NCBI RefSeq assembly: GCF_963666545.1
Contig: NZ_OY762899.1
Coordinates: 682,001-746,000, forward strand
Reading direction: 5' to 3'
Source of the DNA: an uncultured Bacteroides sp.
GTDB lineage: Bacteria > Bacteroidota > Bacteroidia > Bacteroidales > Bacteroidaceae
DNA length: 64,000 nt
This document shows positions 41,905-51,409 of this stretch, one piece after another. A model generated the notes under the pieces. The model ran no database searches. It was not told the origin of the DNA and saw nothing but the letters and a program-made list of their open reading frames with translations. How positions within the stretch are numbered: position 1 is the first letter of the stretch; each line of letters begins with the position of its first letter. The translations under genes and the position numbers were made by a program.

Positions 41905-44900
41905 ATGAATAAAAGACATTATCTCTGCAAGTATACAAAATTTCTCTGTAATAAGCTGATGCTTACGAGTTATATTTTGTTTTTCCTAGGCGTAACGGTA
42001 CAACCGATATACGCCAATAACGATCCGGCAACAGTGACGAAAACCGGAGACATAATAATCAATGTAACCAATAAACCAATACGAGAAGTACTCACTCTGA
42101 TTGAGAAACAGAGTAAATTTATCTTCGTATACAATAGCGAAAGCGTTAAGCTAAACAAAACAGTAACTTTAAACATCGCTTCTACTTCAATAAATGAGGT
42201 GATGTCGCTACTGCTAAAGGGCACTTCATTGACATACGAAGTGTCGGACAGACAAATACTGATCATACCGGCTGCTGAACAGCAGAGACAAAGCGAAAAA
42301 AGAACGGCCGCATCGGGAGTTGTTTCCGATGAAAACGGCGAAGTTCTTATTGGCGTCAATGTGCAAGTGAAAGGAGAATCGACAGGTACCATCACGGATA
42401 CTGAAGGCAAGTACTCTCTGACTGTACCTGCCGGCAAATCACTTGTATTTTCTTATGTAGGCTACAAGCGTTTGGAGCTAAAAGCGCAAGCGCAAATGAA
42501 GGTGCAAATGGCAAGTGATGCCGAAGTGCTTAATGAAGTAGTGGTTGTAGGCTACGGAACAATGAAGAAAAGTGACCTCACCGGTTCTGTATCGGGTGTG
42601 AAAGCAAAAGATTTCAATACCGGATTGGTCAGTTCTCCTTCACAACTCATCCAAGGGCGCGTAGCTGGCGTAAACATTACCAATAATGGTGGTGAACCCG
42701 GTGGTGGCGTTACCATACGTGTTCGTGGTTCCAACTCTATCCGTTCGGGACAAGATCCGCTTTATGTGGTAGATGGTGTGCCATTGGATGCATCGGAAGA
42801 TCAGCAACCTTCGGGTGCGAGCATTGCAGGCATAGGAAGCACGGGGAAAAAGAATCCGTTGAACTTCTTAAATCCTGATGATATTGAATCGATAGATATC
42901 TTGAAAGACGCTTCGGCTACAGCTATTTATGGTGCTCGTGGTGCCAACGGTGTAATCATGGTTACTACAAAAAAGGGAGTAGAAGGGCAAAGCAAAGTCT
43001 CTTATTCAGCCTATGCAAGTGTTTCGGAGCTACCTAGCCAGTACGAGGTGCTTTCAGCCGATCAGTATAGGGCATTTGCCACAGAAAAAGGAGTAACGAT
43101 TGATGATGGCAAGGCAAATACAAACTGGCAGGATGAGATCTTTCGTACGGCAGTGTCGCAAAGTCACAACTTAGCTATCAGCGGTGGAAGTAAAAACAGC
43201 AATTATCGTGTCTCATTGGGCTATCAAGATCAAGAAGGGATCATCCTGAAAACCGGAATGAAAAAGTACACCGGACGCTTCTACCTCAGCCAGAAGGCAT
43301 TGAACAACCGTTTGCTTATCGAAGCAAGTTTAATGGCTACCCGAACCAAAGATCAACGGGCACCACTGGGTCAATCGGGAGGATACGAAGGTGACTTACT
43401 GTTGACTGCCTTGAAAGTGAACCCCACCTATCCTGTTTACAACGAAGATGGAACGTATTATCAGAAAAGCAAGGATGTGAGAAATCCTGTGGCGATGATT
43501 AATCTGACAAACGATAATACGCAAACGGACAGAATTCTGGCGAATATTACAGGAACACTAGATATCTGGAAGAACCTGAAATATAAGATGAATGTTGCTT
43601 TCGATCAGACGAAAGCGAGCAGAAAGGTGACTCAGGATAAAGAATTGATCTACATGACGGATAAGGGCACAGTAGACATTAATAATGTGGAAGCCGGCAA
43701 TTACTTGGTCGAAAATTACCTGACGTACAACTTCGATATCAAACAGGATCACCATTTTAACTTGCTTGCAGGTCATTCTTATCAAAGATTCCGCAACTAT
43801 TGGTATAGTTTCTCCGAAGATGGGTTCGACATTGACAATATAGATTATTTGTATGATCTCTCTTTTGGAAATAGCACTTCCATCACCGGTTTATCGGACA
43901 TCACGGTGAATGAATTGCAATCTTTCTTCGGACGTGCAAACTACAACTTAATGGATAAATATTTGCTCACGGCCAATTTCCGTGTGGATGGTTCTACGAA
44001 GTTTGGAGATAACAACAAGTATGGCTTCTTCCCTTCGGCAGCCTTTGCATGGCGCATGAGTGAAGAGCAGTTCATCAAGAAGATGAATTTCTTCGATAAC
44101 CTGAAGTTACGCCTCAGCTGGGGTATCACCGGTAATCAGGAAATACCCAACAAGATTTCACAGATTATGCTGGGAAGTACCGATGGTGCTATACTTGATG
44201 GTGGAACCACGGTTGTGCAAGGCATCACACTGACCAGAACACCCAACCCTGATTTGAAATGGGAACGTACGGAACAAGTTAATGTCGGCGTAGATTTCGC
44301 TATCTTCAAAAATCGCCTGAGTGGAACAATTGACTTATTCTCTAAAATCACGAAAGATGTACTTTTGCAAGTATATTCCATCTCTCCCGCACCAACAACA
44401 CAAGTGTGGAGCAATGTGCCTGATATGAAGATTGTAAATAAAGGTATAGAGATTGGCCTAAACGGAGTAATCATAGATAGTAAGGACTGGAGATGGAATG
44501 TAGGAGTAAACTTCTCATCCATCAAAAATGAAGTAAAGAATCTGCCTATGTCATCCATCACCACGGGAAATCCGAGTGGACCCGGCATCACAGGATTCTC
44601 TTCACAAATCATCAAAAGTGGCTATCCAATAGGTACATTCTGGGGATATAACTTTCTTGGCTTCGACGAAAACGGCAAAAGCTTGTATGAGTTGGACAAG
44701 GATGGAAAGAAGGTTGAAAAACGTATCGGTAATGCACAACCAGACTTCTCTCTAAACCTAAACACAACAGTAGCCTGGAAAAACTTCGACTTGAACCTGT
44801 ACTTCAACAGTGTGGTAGGCAACGACATCTACAACAATCTGGCTAATGTGATTGACAACCTCAGCATGTTTTCAAAGGGAAGCAACACCACCGTTCAAGC

Positions 44901-45207
44901 CACAAAGTCTAATGAATCGTTTAACAACGTACTTGATTACTCCAGTCGTTACATTGAAGACGGATCATACCTGAGATTGAGCAGTGCCACCCTGGGATAC
45001 ACTGTGCCACTGAAAAGCAAAAAATGGATTAGCAACTTACGCTTTTCACTGACCGGAAATAACCTATTTGTTATTACAAGCTATTCAGGATATGACCCTG
45101 AAGTGAACTCCAGCAGAACAAGTAACGGAGTGCCGGCACTAGGTATCGGTTGGACCAATTACCCAATGGCACGCAGCTATAGCTTTGGTGTCTCAGTAGA
45201 CTTCTAA
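41905..45207 (+). CDS. SusC-like TonB-dependent transducer with N-terminal STN domain
   Basis: An outer-membrane oligosaccharide importer that also signals to FecR. After a signal peptide (to about residue 38, QPIYAN) comes an STN domain (IIINVTNKPIREVLTLIEKQSKFIFVYNSESV ... ISTSINEVMSLLLKGTSLTYEV, about 48-115), then a carboxypeptidase-regulatory-like domain (about 132-205), the hallmark LNEVVVVGYGTMKKSD (about 209-224), a plug (VVDGVPLD, SATAIYGARGANGVIMVTTK) and the barrel. 1100 residues, complete. The STN domain pairs it with the FecR gene 113 bases upstream. SusD and GH13/GH65 genes follow, so the ligand is probably an alpha-glucoside. Confidence 0.93.
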   Translation: MNKRHYLCKYTKFLCNKLMLTSYILFFLGVTVQPIYANNDPATVTKTGDIIINVTNKPIREVLTLIEKQSKFIFVYNSESVKLNKTVTLNIASTSINEVMSLLLKGTSLTYEVSDRQILIIPAAEQQRQSEKRTAASGVVSDENGEVLIGVNVQVKGESTGTITDTEGKYSLTVPAGKSLVFSYVGYKRLELKAQAQMKVQMASDAEVLNEVVVVGYGTMKKSDLTGSVSGVKAKDFNTGLVSSPSQLIQGRVAGVNITNNGGEPGGGVTIRVRGSNSIRSGQDPLYVVDGVPLDASEDQQPSGASIAGIGSTGKKNPLNFLNPDDIESIDILKDASATAIYGARGANGVIMVTTKKGVEGQSKVSYSAYASVSELPSQYEVLSADQYRAFATEKGVTIDDGKANTNWQDEIFRTAVSQSHNLAISGGSKNSNYRVSLGYQDQEGIILKTGMKKYTGRFYLSQKALNNRLLIEASLMATRTKDQRAPLGQSGGYEGDLLLTALKVNPTYPVYNEDGTYYQKSKDVRNPVAMINLTNDNTQTDRILANITGTLDIWKNLKYKMNVAFDQTKASRKVTQDKELIYMTDKGTVDINNVEAGNYLVENYLTYNFDIKQDHHFNLLAGHSYQRFRNYWYSFSEDGFDIDNIDYLYDLSFGNSTSITGLSDITVNELQSFFGRANYNLMDKYLLTANFRVDGSTKFGDNNKYGFFPSAAFAWRMSEEQFIKKMNFFDNLKLRLSWGITGNQEIPNKISQIMLGSTDGAILDGGTTVVQGITLTRTPNPDLKWERTEQVNVGVDFAIFKNRLSGTIDLFSKITKDVLLQVYSISPAPTTQVWSNVPDMKIVNKGIEIGLNGVIIDSKDWRWNVGVNFSSIKNEVKNLPMSSITTGNPSGPGITGFSSQIIKSGYPIGTFWGYNFLGFDENGKSLYELDKDGKKVEKRIGNAQPDFSLNLNTTVAWKNFDLNLYFNSVVGNDIYNNLANVIDNLSMFSKGSNTTVQATKSNESFNNVLDYSSRYIEDGSYLRLSSATLGYTVPLKSKKWISNLRFSLTGNNLFVITSYSGYDPEVNSSRTSNGVPALGIGWTNYPMARSYSFGVSVDF

Positions 45208-45221
45208 CAATTAATAAAGAA

Positions 45222-46787
45222 ATGAGTATGAAAAAAATAGCAATTATACTATATACAGTTCTTATCAGCACTTTTGTGGTGGGCTGTACCGACTTGAAAG
45301 AAGAGATTCTGAATGAACAAGATAGTTCGCAGGTCATCTCTGACAGTCAAAATGCAAAGATGATCGTTGCTCCTGCTTACGCTTACTTACGTGATTTACA
45401 AAGTCGCAGTGGTGTGTGGTTGGTACTGGAGAGTGTAACAGACGAACTAGCTTTCCCTACACGCGGAACCGATTGGAACAATGCTGACTACCGAACCTTG
45501 TTTACGCATGAATACACCAGCAAAAACGGTTATATCAAGAACACATGGAACAGCTTCATGTTGGGAATAACAAAATGCAACGTAGCACTTCAATACCTCA
45601 CTAAGTTGGAACAAACTGATGAGATAAAGAATTATGTGAATGAAACGCTGTTTATCAGAGCATTATGTATGTATCACTTAATGGATTGCTTCGGACACTT
45701 TCCGATGCGTGAATACACCGAAACTGATTACTCCGTTTTACCTAAAATACTAAGCAGAGAAGAAGCTTTGAACAGAATCGTGGATGAATTAAAAACCATT
45801 ATTCCTCTCTTGAAGAAGAAAGGGGATGTACCTTACGGAAGAATCACCAAAGCTGCTGCCCAAACTCTTTTGGCAAAAGTTTATCTAAACTATCAGGTAT
45901 ACACAGGTACAGCCCCTACCTTCAGCGATGGACAAAGCAAGTGGACAGAAGCGATTGCACAATGCGATAGCATTATCAACTCCGGAAAATATACGCTAGC
46001 CGATGATTATTGGAAACTTTATCTAGCCTATAATGAGACATATTCCGATCAGACGGAGACTATCTTACCTATTATCTTCAACAATAGTGTAGGTTTAAAA
46101 GGTATTCCGTGGCTTAATATCACGTTGCACTACAACCAAAAGTTTGGAAATTTCAGTATGTGGAATGGCTGTTGCACTACACCTACATTCCTCAATACAT
46201 GGGATACTACCGACCCTCGCTATCAGGACAATCGCCTAAAAAGTCAGGTAGGTTTCAATCTGGGTATCCTCGTAGGACAGCAATATTCAGCAAGTGGTGC
46301 AGAACTATTGACCCGAACAGGAGCAAAACTGATCTTCACACCCGAGTTTAGCATTCAAAATTCGTCGGAAGCTCAAGGAGCACGTGTCGTTAAATATGCT
46401 CCCGATCCAACATCAACGTATGGCAGCAATAGTGAAAATGATTTCCAATACTACAGACTAGCTGACATCTACCTGATGAGGGCGGAAGCTAAATATCGTT
46501 CAGGAGATATTGACGGGGCTTTGGCAGATATCAACACTTTAAGGAGTAAAAGAAACGTTGCCACATACAAAAAAGAGGATCTCGACTTGGAAAAGATCTA
46601 TAATGAACGCGGATATGAATTCTATTGGGATGGCCCTTCACGTCGTAATGACATGGTACGATTCAATCGTTACTCTGAAGCCCGATATGAAAAACCTGCT
46701 TCAGAAGCCTATAAGATTTTGCTTCCTATTCCCATCAGTGCCCGGGAGGCTAATTCAAACCTGGATCAAAATCCTGAATACGAATAA
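45222..46787 (+). CDS. SusD/RagB-like glycan-binding lipoprotein (alpha-glucoside locus)
   Basis: The lipoprotein lid of the SusC above. The signal ends VVGC (Cys near 21); ATG at 45228 gives the same protein less two residues. SusD features: NAKMIVAPAYAYLRD, LGITKCNVALQYLTKLEQ, NETLFIRALCMYHLMDCFGHFPM, AAAQTLLAKVYLNYQVYTG, and the C-terminal FQYYRLADIYLMRAEAKYRSGD with LPIPISAREANSNLDQNPEYE. 521 residues, full length. It lies 15 bases after SusC, and a hairpin separates it from GH13. Confidence 0.93.
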   Translation: MSMKKIAIILYTVLISTFVVGCTDLKEEILNEQDSSQVISDSQNAKMIVAPAYAYLRDLQSRSGVWLVLESVTDELAFPTRGTDWNNADYRTLFTHEYTSKNGYIKNTWNSFMLGITKCNVALQYLTKLEQTDEIKNYVNETLFIRALCMYHLMDCFGHFPMREYTETDYSVLPKILSREEALNRIVDELKTIIPLLKKKGDVPYGRITKAAAQTLLAKVYLNYQVYTGTAPTFSDGQSKWTEAIAQCDSIINSGKYTLADDYWKLYLAYNETYSDQTETILPIIFNNSVGLKGIPWLNITLHYNQKFGNFSMWNGCCTTPTFLNTWDTTDPRYQDNRLKSQVGFNLGILVGQQYSASGAELLTRTGAKLIFTPEFSIQNSSEAQGARVVKYAPDPTSTYGSNSENDFQYYRLADIYLMRAEAKYRSGDIDGALADINTLRSKRNVATYKKEDLDLEKIYNERGYEFYWDGPSRRNDMVRFNRYSEARYEKPASEAYKILLPIPISAREANSNLDQNPEYE

Positions 46788-46830
46788 GAGGCACAGTTGT
46801 AATTATGTTTAAGTAAAAGAGAGCAGACGT

Positions 46831-46876
46831 CAAGGAAGGTTGGTTTAAAAAAACCTTTTTAACCAGCCTTTCCTTG
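46831..46876 (+). terminator. Hairpin after SusD
   Basis: CAAGGAAGGTTGGTT (46831-46845) faces AACCAGCCTTTCCTTG (46861-46876) with one bulge and one wobble, around a T/A-rich loop. A second inverted repeat, TTTCACAA/TTGTGAAA, follows at about 46891-46915. Together they probably weaken read-through into GH13. Confidence 0.6.
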
Positions 46877-46934
46877 TAGTCTCAAATCTTTTTCACAACC
46901 TTTGAGATTGTGAAAACAAAATCTATTGCATAAT

Positions 46935-48635
46935 ATGAAGAAATACTTTGTACAGTTTATTATAGTCTCTCTCCTTTCACTCAATGTTCAATCTTCTCTT
47001 CGAGCACAAGAAACCAATTTTACCTTACCGCCATGGATAGAGAAAGCAGTGTTTTATCAGATTTACCCACAAAGCTTTCAAGATACAAATGGCGACGGTA
47101 TCGGAGACATACAAGGAATCATCAATCGGCTGGATTATGTCAAATCGCTAGGTTGCAATACCGTATGGCTAAACCCATGTTTTCATTCGGCTTTTATGGA
47201 TGCCGGCTATGATGTGATTGATTTTTATCGTGTAGCTCCCCGCTACGGAACCAACGATGACTTACGCAAATTATTTGGAGAAGCTCATCAACGAAACATG
47301 AGAGTTGTACTCGATCTTGTGGCAGGACACAGTTCAGATCAATCACCTTGGTTCAAGTACTCTCAACGCAAAGAACAGAATCCGTATAGTAATCGGTATA
47401 TATGGACGAACGATTCGACTATCCGACCGGAGAAATTCGTTGCCGGCAAATTTGAGCGCAACGGAACATACAGAAAAAATTACTTCGACTGCCAGCCGGC
47501 TCTGAACTATGGTTACGGAGAACCCGACCCTGCACATCCTTGGGAGGAGCCAATTACAGCCCCGGGACCTACAGCCATGCGTGAGGAATTAATGCACATC
47601 ATGGATTATTGGATGCAAATGGGATGCGACGGCTTCAGGGTAGATATGGCCGGTTCATTGGTCAAGAATGATCCTCAATTAGTAGGAACTACAAAACTAT
47701 GGCACAAGGTACGTCAGCATTTTCAAAGCCTGTACCCTGAAGGAATCTTACTCGCCGAATGGGGAAATCCACAGAAGGCAATCAAAGTAGGCTTTATGAT
47801 GGACTTTATCATTCATTTTGGCAACACAGGTTATGATCGTATGATGTTCAACCAAGTTGGTACTTCCAGACGAGATACCTGTTATTTTGATCTGAAAGGA
47901 GTAGGCAATCCCGATCCATTCATCAATAACCTTTATGATTGCCTCAAGGTGATAGATGATAAAGGCCACATCTGCATCCCAACTGCCAATCACGATTTTC
48001 AGCGGGCAAACTGCGGACCGCGTAATACGCCGGAACAACTAAAGGCTTCACTTGCTTTCTTCCTGACCTTGCCGGGAGTACCTTTAATCTATTACGGTGA
48101 TGAAATAGGAATGAAGTTTATCGACGGATTACCCAACAAGGAAGGAAGTATGCTGTTCAAAGGCAATCGTGCAGGCTCACGTACTCCTATGCAGTGGGAT
48201 TCTTCTCCCGGAGCGGGTTTCTCCACCGCATCTTTAAAACAATATTATCTTCCGATTGACACTTGTGCCAACCGACCTAACGTGGAACAAGAAGAAAAAG
48301 ACTCACTATCTCTGCTTAATTATGTACGCCGTTTACTGGAACTCCGCAAAGAACACCCTGCTCTGGCTTGTCGTGGAGAAATACAGTTCTGGCAAGAAGG
48401 GAACGACAAATACCCTTTGGTATATGAACGCAAAGAAGGCTCTGAACGTATATTAATCTGTATCAATCCTTCGGGTAGAACAGTAAAAACGGAAAGAAGC
48501 TACACACGTTCTTTCCGCAAGCTGACCCCTCTCTTAACAACAGGCGACAATACTGAACAGAAGATCAAACTAAAAGGGAAAAAGCTTCAACTAAGTGTTC
48601 CTCCCTTATCCATAGGCATTTATAAAATACAATAA
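46935..48635 (+). CDS. GH13 alpha-amylase-family glucosidase, secreted
   Basis: A signal peptide (MKKYFVQFIIVSLLSLNVQSSLRAQ) leads into a GH13 barrel: FYQIYPQSFQDTNGDGIGDIQGI, VVLDLVAGHSSD (region I), GFRVDMAG with nucleophile Asp237, LLAEWGN with acid/base Glu275, and ANHDFQR with transition-state Asp354. The QIYPxSFxDxNGDGIGD start and the Asp-loop belong to the oligosaccharide-acting alpha-glucosidase side of the family rather than to long-chain amylases. A beta-sandwich domain C ends the 566 residues. The ATG at 46935 was chosen over a TTG at 46926. It follows SusD and is five bases before GH65. The linkage cut is not certain. Confidence 0.87.
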   Translation: MKKYFVQFIIVSLLSLNVQSSLRAQETNFTLPPWIEKAVFYQIYPQSFQDTNGDGIGDIQGIINRLDYVKSLGCNTVWLNPCFHSAFMDAGYDVIDFYRVAPRYGTNDDLRKLFGEAHQRNMRVVLDLVAGHSSDQSPWFKYSQRKEQNPYSNRYIWTNDSTIRPEKFVAGKFERNGTYRKNYFDCQPALNYGYGEPDPAHPWEEPITAPGPTAMREELMHIMDYWMQMGCDGFRVDMAGSLVKNDPQLVGTTKLWHKVRQHFQSLYPEGILLAEWGNPQKAIKVGFMMDFIIHFGNTGYDRMMFNQVGTSRRDTCYFDLKGVGNPDPFINNLYDCLKVIDDKGHICIPTANHDFQRANCGPRNTPEQLKASLAFFLTLPGVPLIYYGDEIGMKFIDGLPNKEGSMLFKGNRAGSRTPMQWDSSPGAGFSTASLKQYYLPIDTCANRPNVEQEEKDSLSLLNYVRRLLELRKEHPALACRGEIQFWQEGNDKYPLVYERKEGSERILICINPSGRTVKTERSYTRSFRKLTPLLTTGDNTEQKIKLKGKKLQLSVPPLSIGIYKIQ

Positions 48636-48640
48636 CCAAC

Positions 48641-50671
48641 ATGAAAAAGCATATTCTCTGTTTGTTTTCTCTTATTGCTATCGGAATCCACGCGCAAGAC
48701 CCATGGAAGATAAAAGTGACTGATATAAACCCTGATAATTACTACGGAGTGACCGTAGCCAATGGAATGCTGGGTCTTGTTTCCTCACCGGAACCACTAC
48801 GCACAAGCAGTGTGGTGCTGGCAGGTAGTTACGACAAGTATGGACGGGGGAGAGTTAGTAATTTCTTAAACGGCCTCAACATGCTCAATACTTCACTCTC
48901 TATCAATGGTAAAACGGTTCATAGAGAGAATATCAGCAACTTTACGCAGGAGTTGGACATGAAGCAGGCGATGCAACGCTCTTCATTTAGTTTTGAAAAC
49001 AAAGCAGATGTTACCTACTCCTATCTTGCACTACGCCAACTACCCTACTGCGCTATGTTGGTTGTGGAAATCACTCCTCGTACAGACATCACTATCGGGG
49101 TAGCCAACATACAAGAGACGCCGGATGCCTTTCGTAACAATGAGATGTACTACAATGAAATAAATCGTCAGCATGCATCGATTAAATTATTATCAACGCA
49201 GGCAGAAAGCCCTACAGGGAAGCTAAAAATATGTGCCTCATCTGCATTCATCTTTCCAAAATCAGCAGATGATGAACCGCGAGTGATCCATAGCACACCA
49301 AACAATAATAACCATAACATGCGTTTCTCTAAGCAGTTAAAGAGTGGTGAAACATACCGATTCTGTGTTGTTGGTTCCACAATTACTTCAGCACACCATC
49401 CTGATCCAATGAATGAAGCAGAACGACTGACCATTTTTGCCTACCTCGAAGGATACGAAAGACTGATTCAGCGACATACCCAACAGTGGGAAGAATTATG
49501 GCAAAGCGACATTGAGATTGAGGGTGACGCACAGTCTCAACAAGATATCCACAGCATGATCTATCATCTATATTCTTTTGTACGCGAAGGATCAGCACTC
49601 TCTATCTCCCCAATGGGGCTATCAGGTTTAGGCTACAATGGACATATTTTCTGGGATGCCGACACTTGGATTTTCCCCGCCTTGCTGATGTTACAACCCA
49701 AACTGGCCGAATCATTGATTGATTATCGTTTTAATCGTTTGGAAGCAGCTAAGCAAAATGCCTTTGAACATGGCTACAAAGGAGCGATGTATCCATGGGA
49801 AAGTTCTGACAGCGGGTTCGAAGAGACTCCCGTATGGGCATTATCCGGAACCTTTGAACACCACATATCAGGCTGTGTAGCCCTTGCAGCATGGAATTAT
49901 TACCGGGTAACGCAAGATCGCGACTGGCTTGAAAAGAAAGGTTTCCCCATCTTAGAATCTACTGCTAACTTTTGGTTAAGTAGAGCAGAAGCAGATAACA
50001 AAGGTACTTATCACATCCGTAATGTAGTGGCTGCAGATGAATGGGCAGAAAATGTAGACGATAACGCTTATACGAACGGAGTAGCGAAAGTCAATTTAAT
50101 GGCAGCCGCACAAGCTGCTCGTATACTGAAACAACCATTTAACACTCAATGGGAAAAAGTTGCATCCAAACTGCTCATTCTTCAATTTGCAGATGGAGTG
50201 ACACAAGAGCATAGCACTTACAAAGGAGAGAAAATAAAACAAGCCGATGCCAATCTGTTGGCTTATCCCTTGGGACTTATATCCAATCCGGCACAGATAA
50301 AGAAAGATTTGGCTTTTTATGAAGTACGTGTTCCCGAAAAAAACACACCTGCGATGACTCAGGCCATTTTCTCTCTGCTCTATGCCCGCTTGGGAAATGC
50401 AGAGAAAGCCTGGCATTTCTTTCAAGATGCTTACCTGCCGAACCTGAATCCACCCTTTCGGGTGATAGCTGAAACAAAAGGCGGTACAAACCCTTACTTC
50501 GTAACAGGTGCAGGTGGTGTGCTTCAAAGTATTATGATGGGATTCGGAGGATTAGAGATTACTGATAATGGAATAATACAGATAAAGGCTACTCTCCCAC
50601 CTAATTGGAAGAAACTTACTTTGAAAGGTATTGGAGTAAAACGAGAGAAATTCCTAATTCAGAAGAAGTAA
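48641..50671 (+). CDS. GH65 family secreted alpha-glucosidase (kojibiose-hydrolase-like)
   Basis: A signal peptide (MKKHILCLFSLIAIGIHAQ) puts this protein in the periplasm. An N-terminal beta-sandwich (about 20-260) precedes an alpha/alpha barrel with FWDADTWIFPALLMLQPKLA, GYKGAMYPWESSDSGFEETP and the family-65 acid motif ADEWAENVDDNAYTN with Glu467. Glu611 in VIAETKGGTNPYFVTGAGG lies 144 residues later. The Flavobacterium johnsoniae kojibiose hydrolase has, as I recall, its acid and base the same distance apart (472 and 616); phosphorylases of the family bind phosphate instead of using a base. Hydrolysis is also more sensible in the periplasm. 676 residues. It is the last gene of the locus and overlaps a convergent sigma gene by 56 bases. 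Confidence 0.83.
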   Translation: MKKHILCLFSLIAIGIHAQDPWKIKVTDINPDNYYGVTVANGMLGLVSSPEPLRTSSVVLAGSYDKYGRGRVSNFLNGLNMLNTSLSINGKTVHRENISNFTQELDMKQAMQRSSFSFENKADVTYSYLALRQLPYCAMLVVEITPRTDITIGVANIQETPDAFRNNEMYYNEINRQHASIKLLSTQAESPTGKLKICASSAFIFPKSADDEPRVIHSTPNNNNHNMRFSKQLKSGETYRFCVVGSTITSAHHPDPMNEAERLTIFAYLEGYERLIQRHTQQWEELWQSDIEIEGDAQSQQDIHSMIYHLYSFVREGSALSISPMGLSGLGYNGHIFWDADTWIFPALLMLQPKLAESLIDYRFNRLEAAKQNAFEHGYKGAMYPWESSDSGFEETPVWALSGTFEHHISGCVALAAWNYYRVTQDRDWLEKKGFPILESTANFWLSRAEADNKGTYHIRNVVAADEWAENVDDNAYTNGVAKVNLMAAAQAARILKQPFNTQWEKVASKLLILQFADGVTQEHSTYKGEKIKQADANLLAYPLGLISNPAQIKKDLAFYEVRVPEKNTPAMTQAIFSLLYARLGNAEKAWHFFQDAYLPNLNPPFRVIAETKGGTNPYFVTGAGGVLQSIMMGFGGLEITDNGIIQIKATLPPNWKKLTLKGIGVKREKFLIQKK

Positions 50672-51233
50672 CTGACTGACGAAGTTTAAGTAGTGCACGA
50701 TGCAATAAGTTTCGAGTAGATTGATAGTTCATACCCAACAGCGCAGGAAGTTCACTCAGTGGGACTTCCTGAATATAATAGAGGTAAACAGCTTCACGTT
50801 GACGAGGCGTAAGTTCTTTCAATGCCAACGCTAATTGCTGCCGTTGTTCATCACTATAATCAGAGTCGTCCTCATCATCAGAAAGGGGTTGTGCCAAAAG
50901 TTCAATTTCAAAGCGCACATCCTCTTCTTTGTTATCTAGTGACAGCAACATTTTTGTTTGCAACTTATTAATAAGTGCACGCTTCATAGCCATAAAAAGA
51001 TAACCTTTTACATAATCCGTATCACTCAAGTTAGCACGGTTTTGATGTAACTTTACAAATACATCCTGAATAGTATCCTTCACCAATTCCTTGTCAGCAG
51101 TGATTTTCTTTCCATAAGCGTACATCGCATCCGAATACAGATGAAAAAGCCGGGCAAAAGCATCCCTATCTCCGGCCAGAAAATCTTGCCAAAGAGTCTT
51201 TTCTGCAGAGAGCGGATTACTACCGGTATTCAT
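50616..51233 (-). CDS. ECF-family sigma factor, convergent with GH65
   Basis: 205 residues with region 2 (AFARLFHLYSDAMYAYGKKIT, LVKDTIQDVFVKLHQNRANL, VKGYLFMAMKRALINKL) and region 4 (LALKELTPRQREAVYLYYIQEVPLSELPALLGMNYQSTRNLLHRALLKLRQSV), linked by an acidic stretch (SDDEDDSDYSDEQ). It is the type found with FecR/STN-SusC systems, yet no FecR gene is next to it on this strand. A terminator (51351-51385) separates it from the SusD gene upstream. Its last 56 bases overlap the end of GH65. It may be the missing partner of the FecR at 40706. Confidence 0.92.
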   Translation of the reverse strand: MNTGSNPLSAEKTLWQDFLAGDRDAFARLFHLYSDAMYAYGKKITADKELVKDTIQDVFVKLHQNRANLSDTDYVKGYLFMAMKRALINKLQTKMLLSLDNKEEDVRFEIELLAQPLSDDEDDSDYSDEQRQQLALALKELTPRQREAVYLYYIQEVPLSELPALLGMNYQSTRNLLHRALLKLRQSVTSSELGISLVLLQYLSK

Positions 51234-51350
51234 GAATTAATCATAAGACGACCCATCTATTTATTGCCTTAACCTCCATTATCATAATAGGCTTTACAAA
51301 AATGAGTATTATTTCCCGAACATCCAACTCTAACAAGAATATTTGGCAAG

Positions 51351-51385
51351 AAAAAACCTCGGAGGTGGTAATACACTCCGAGGTT
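51351..51385 (-). terminator. Intrinsic terminator of the minus-strand SusC/SusD operon
   Basis: On the minus strand AACCTCGGAG (51385-51376) pairs with CTCCGAGGTT (51364-51355) over an 11-base loop, followed by six T. It stands 25 bases past the SusD stop codon. Confidence 0.85.
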
Positions 51386-51409
51386 CAATTCAAGAAATAA
51401 GTTTTATTA

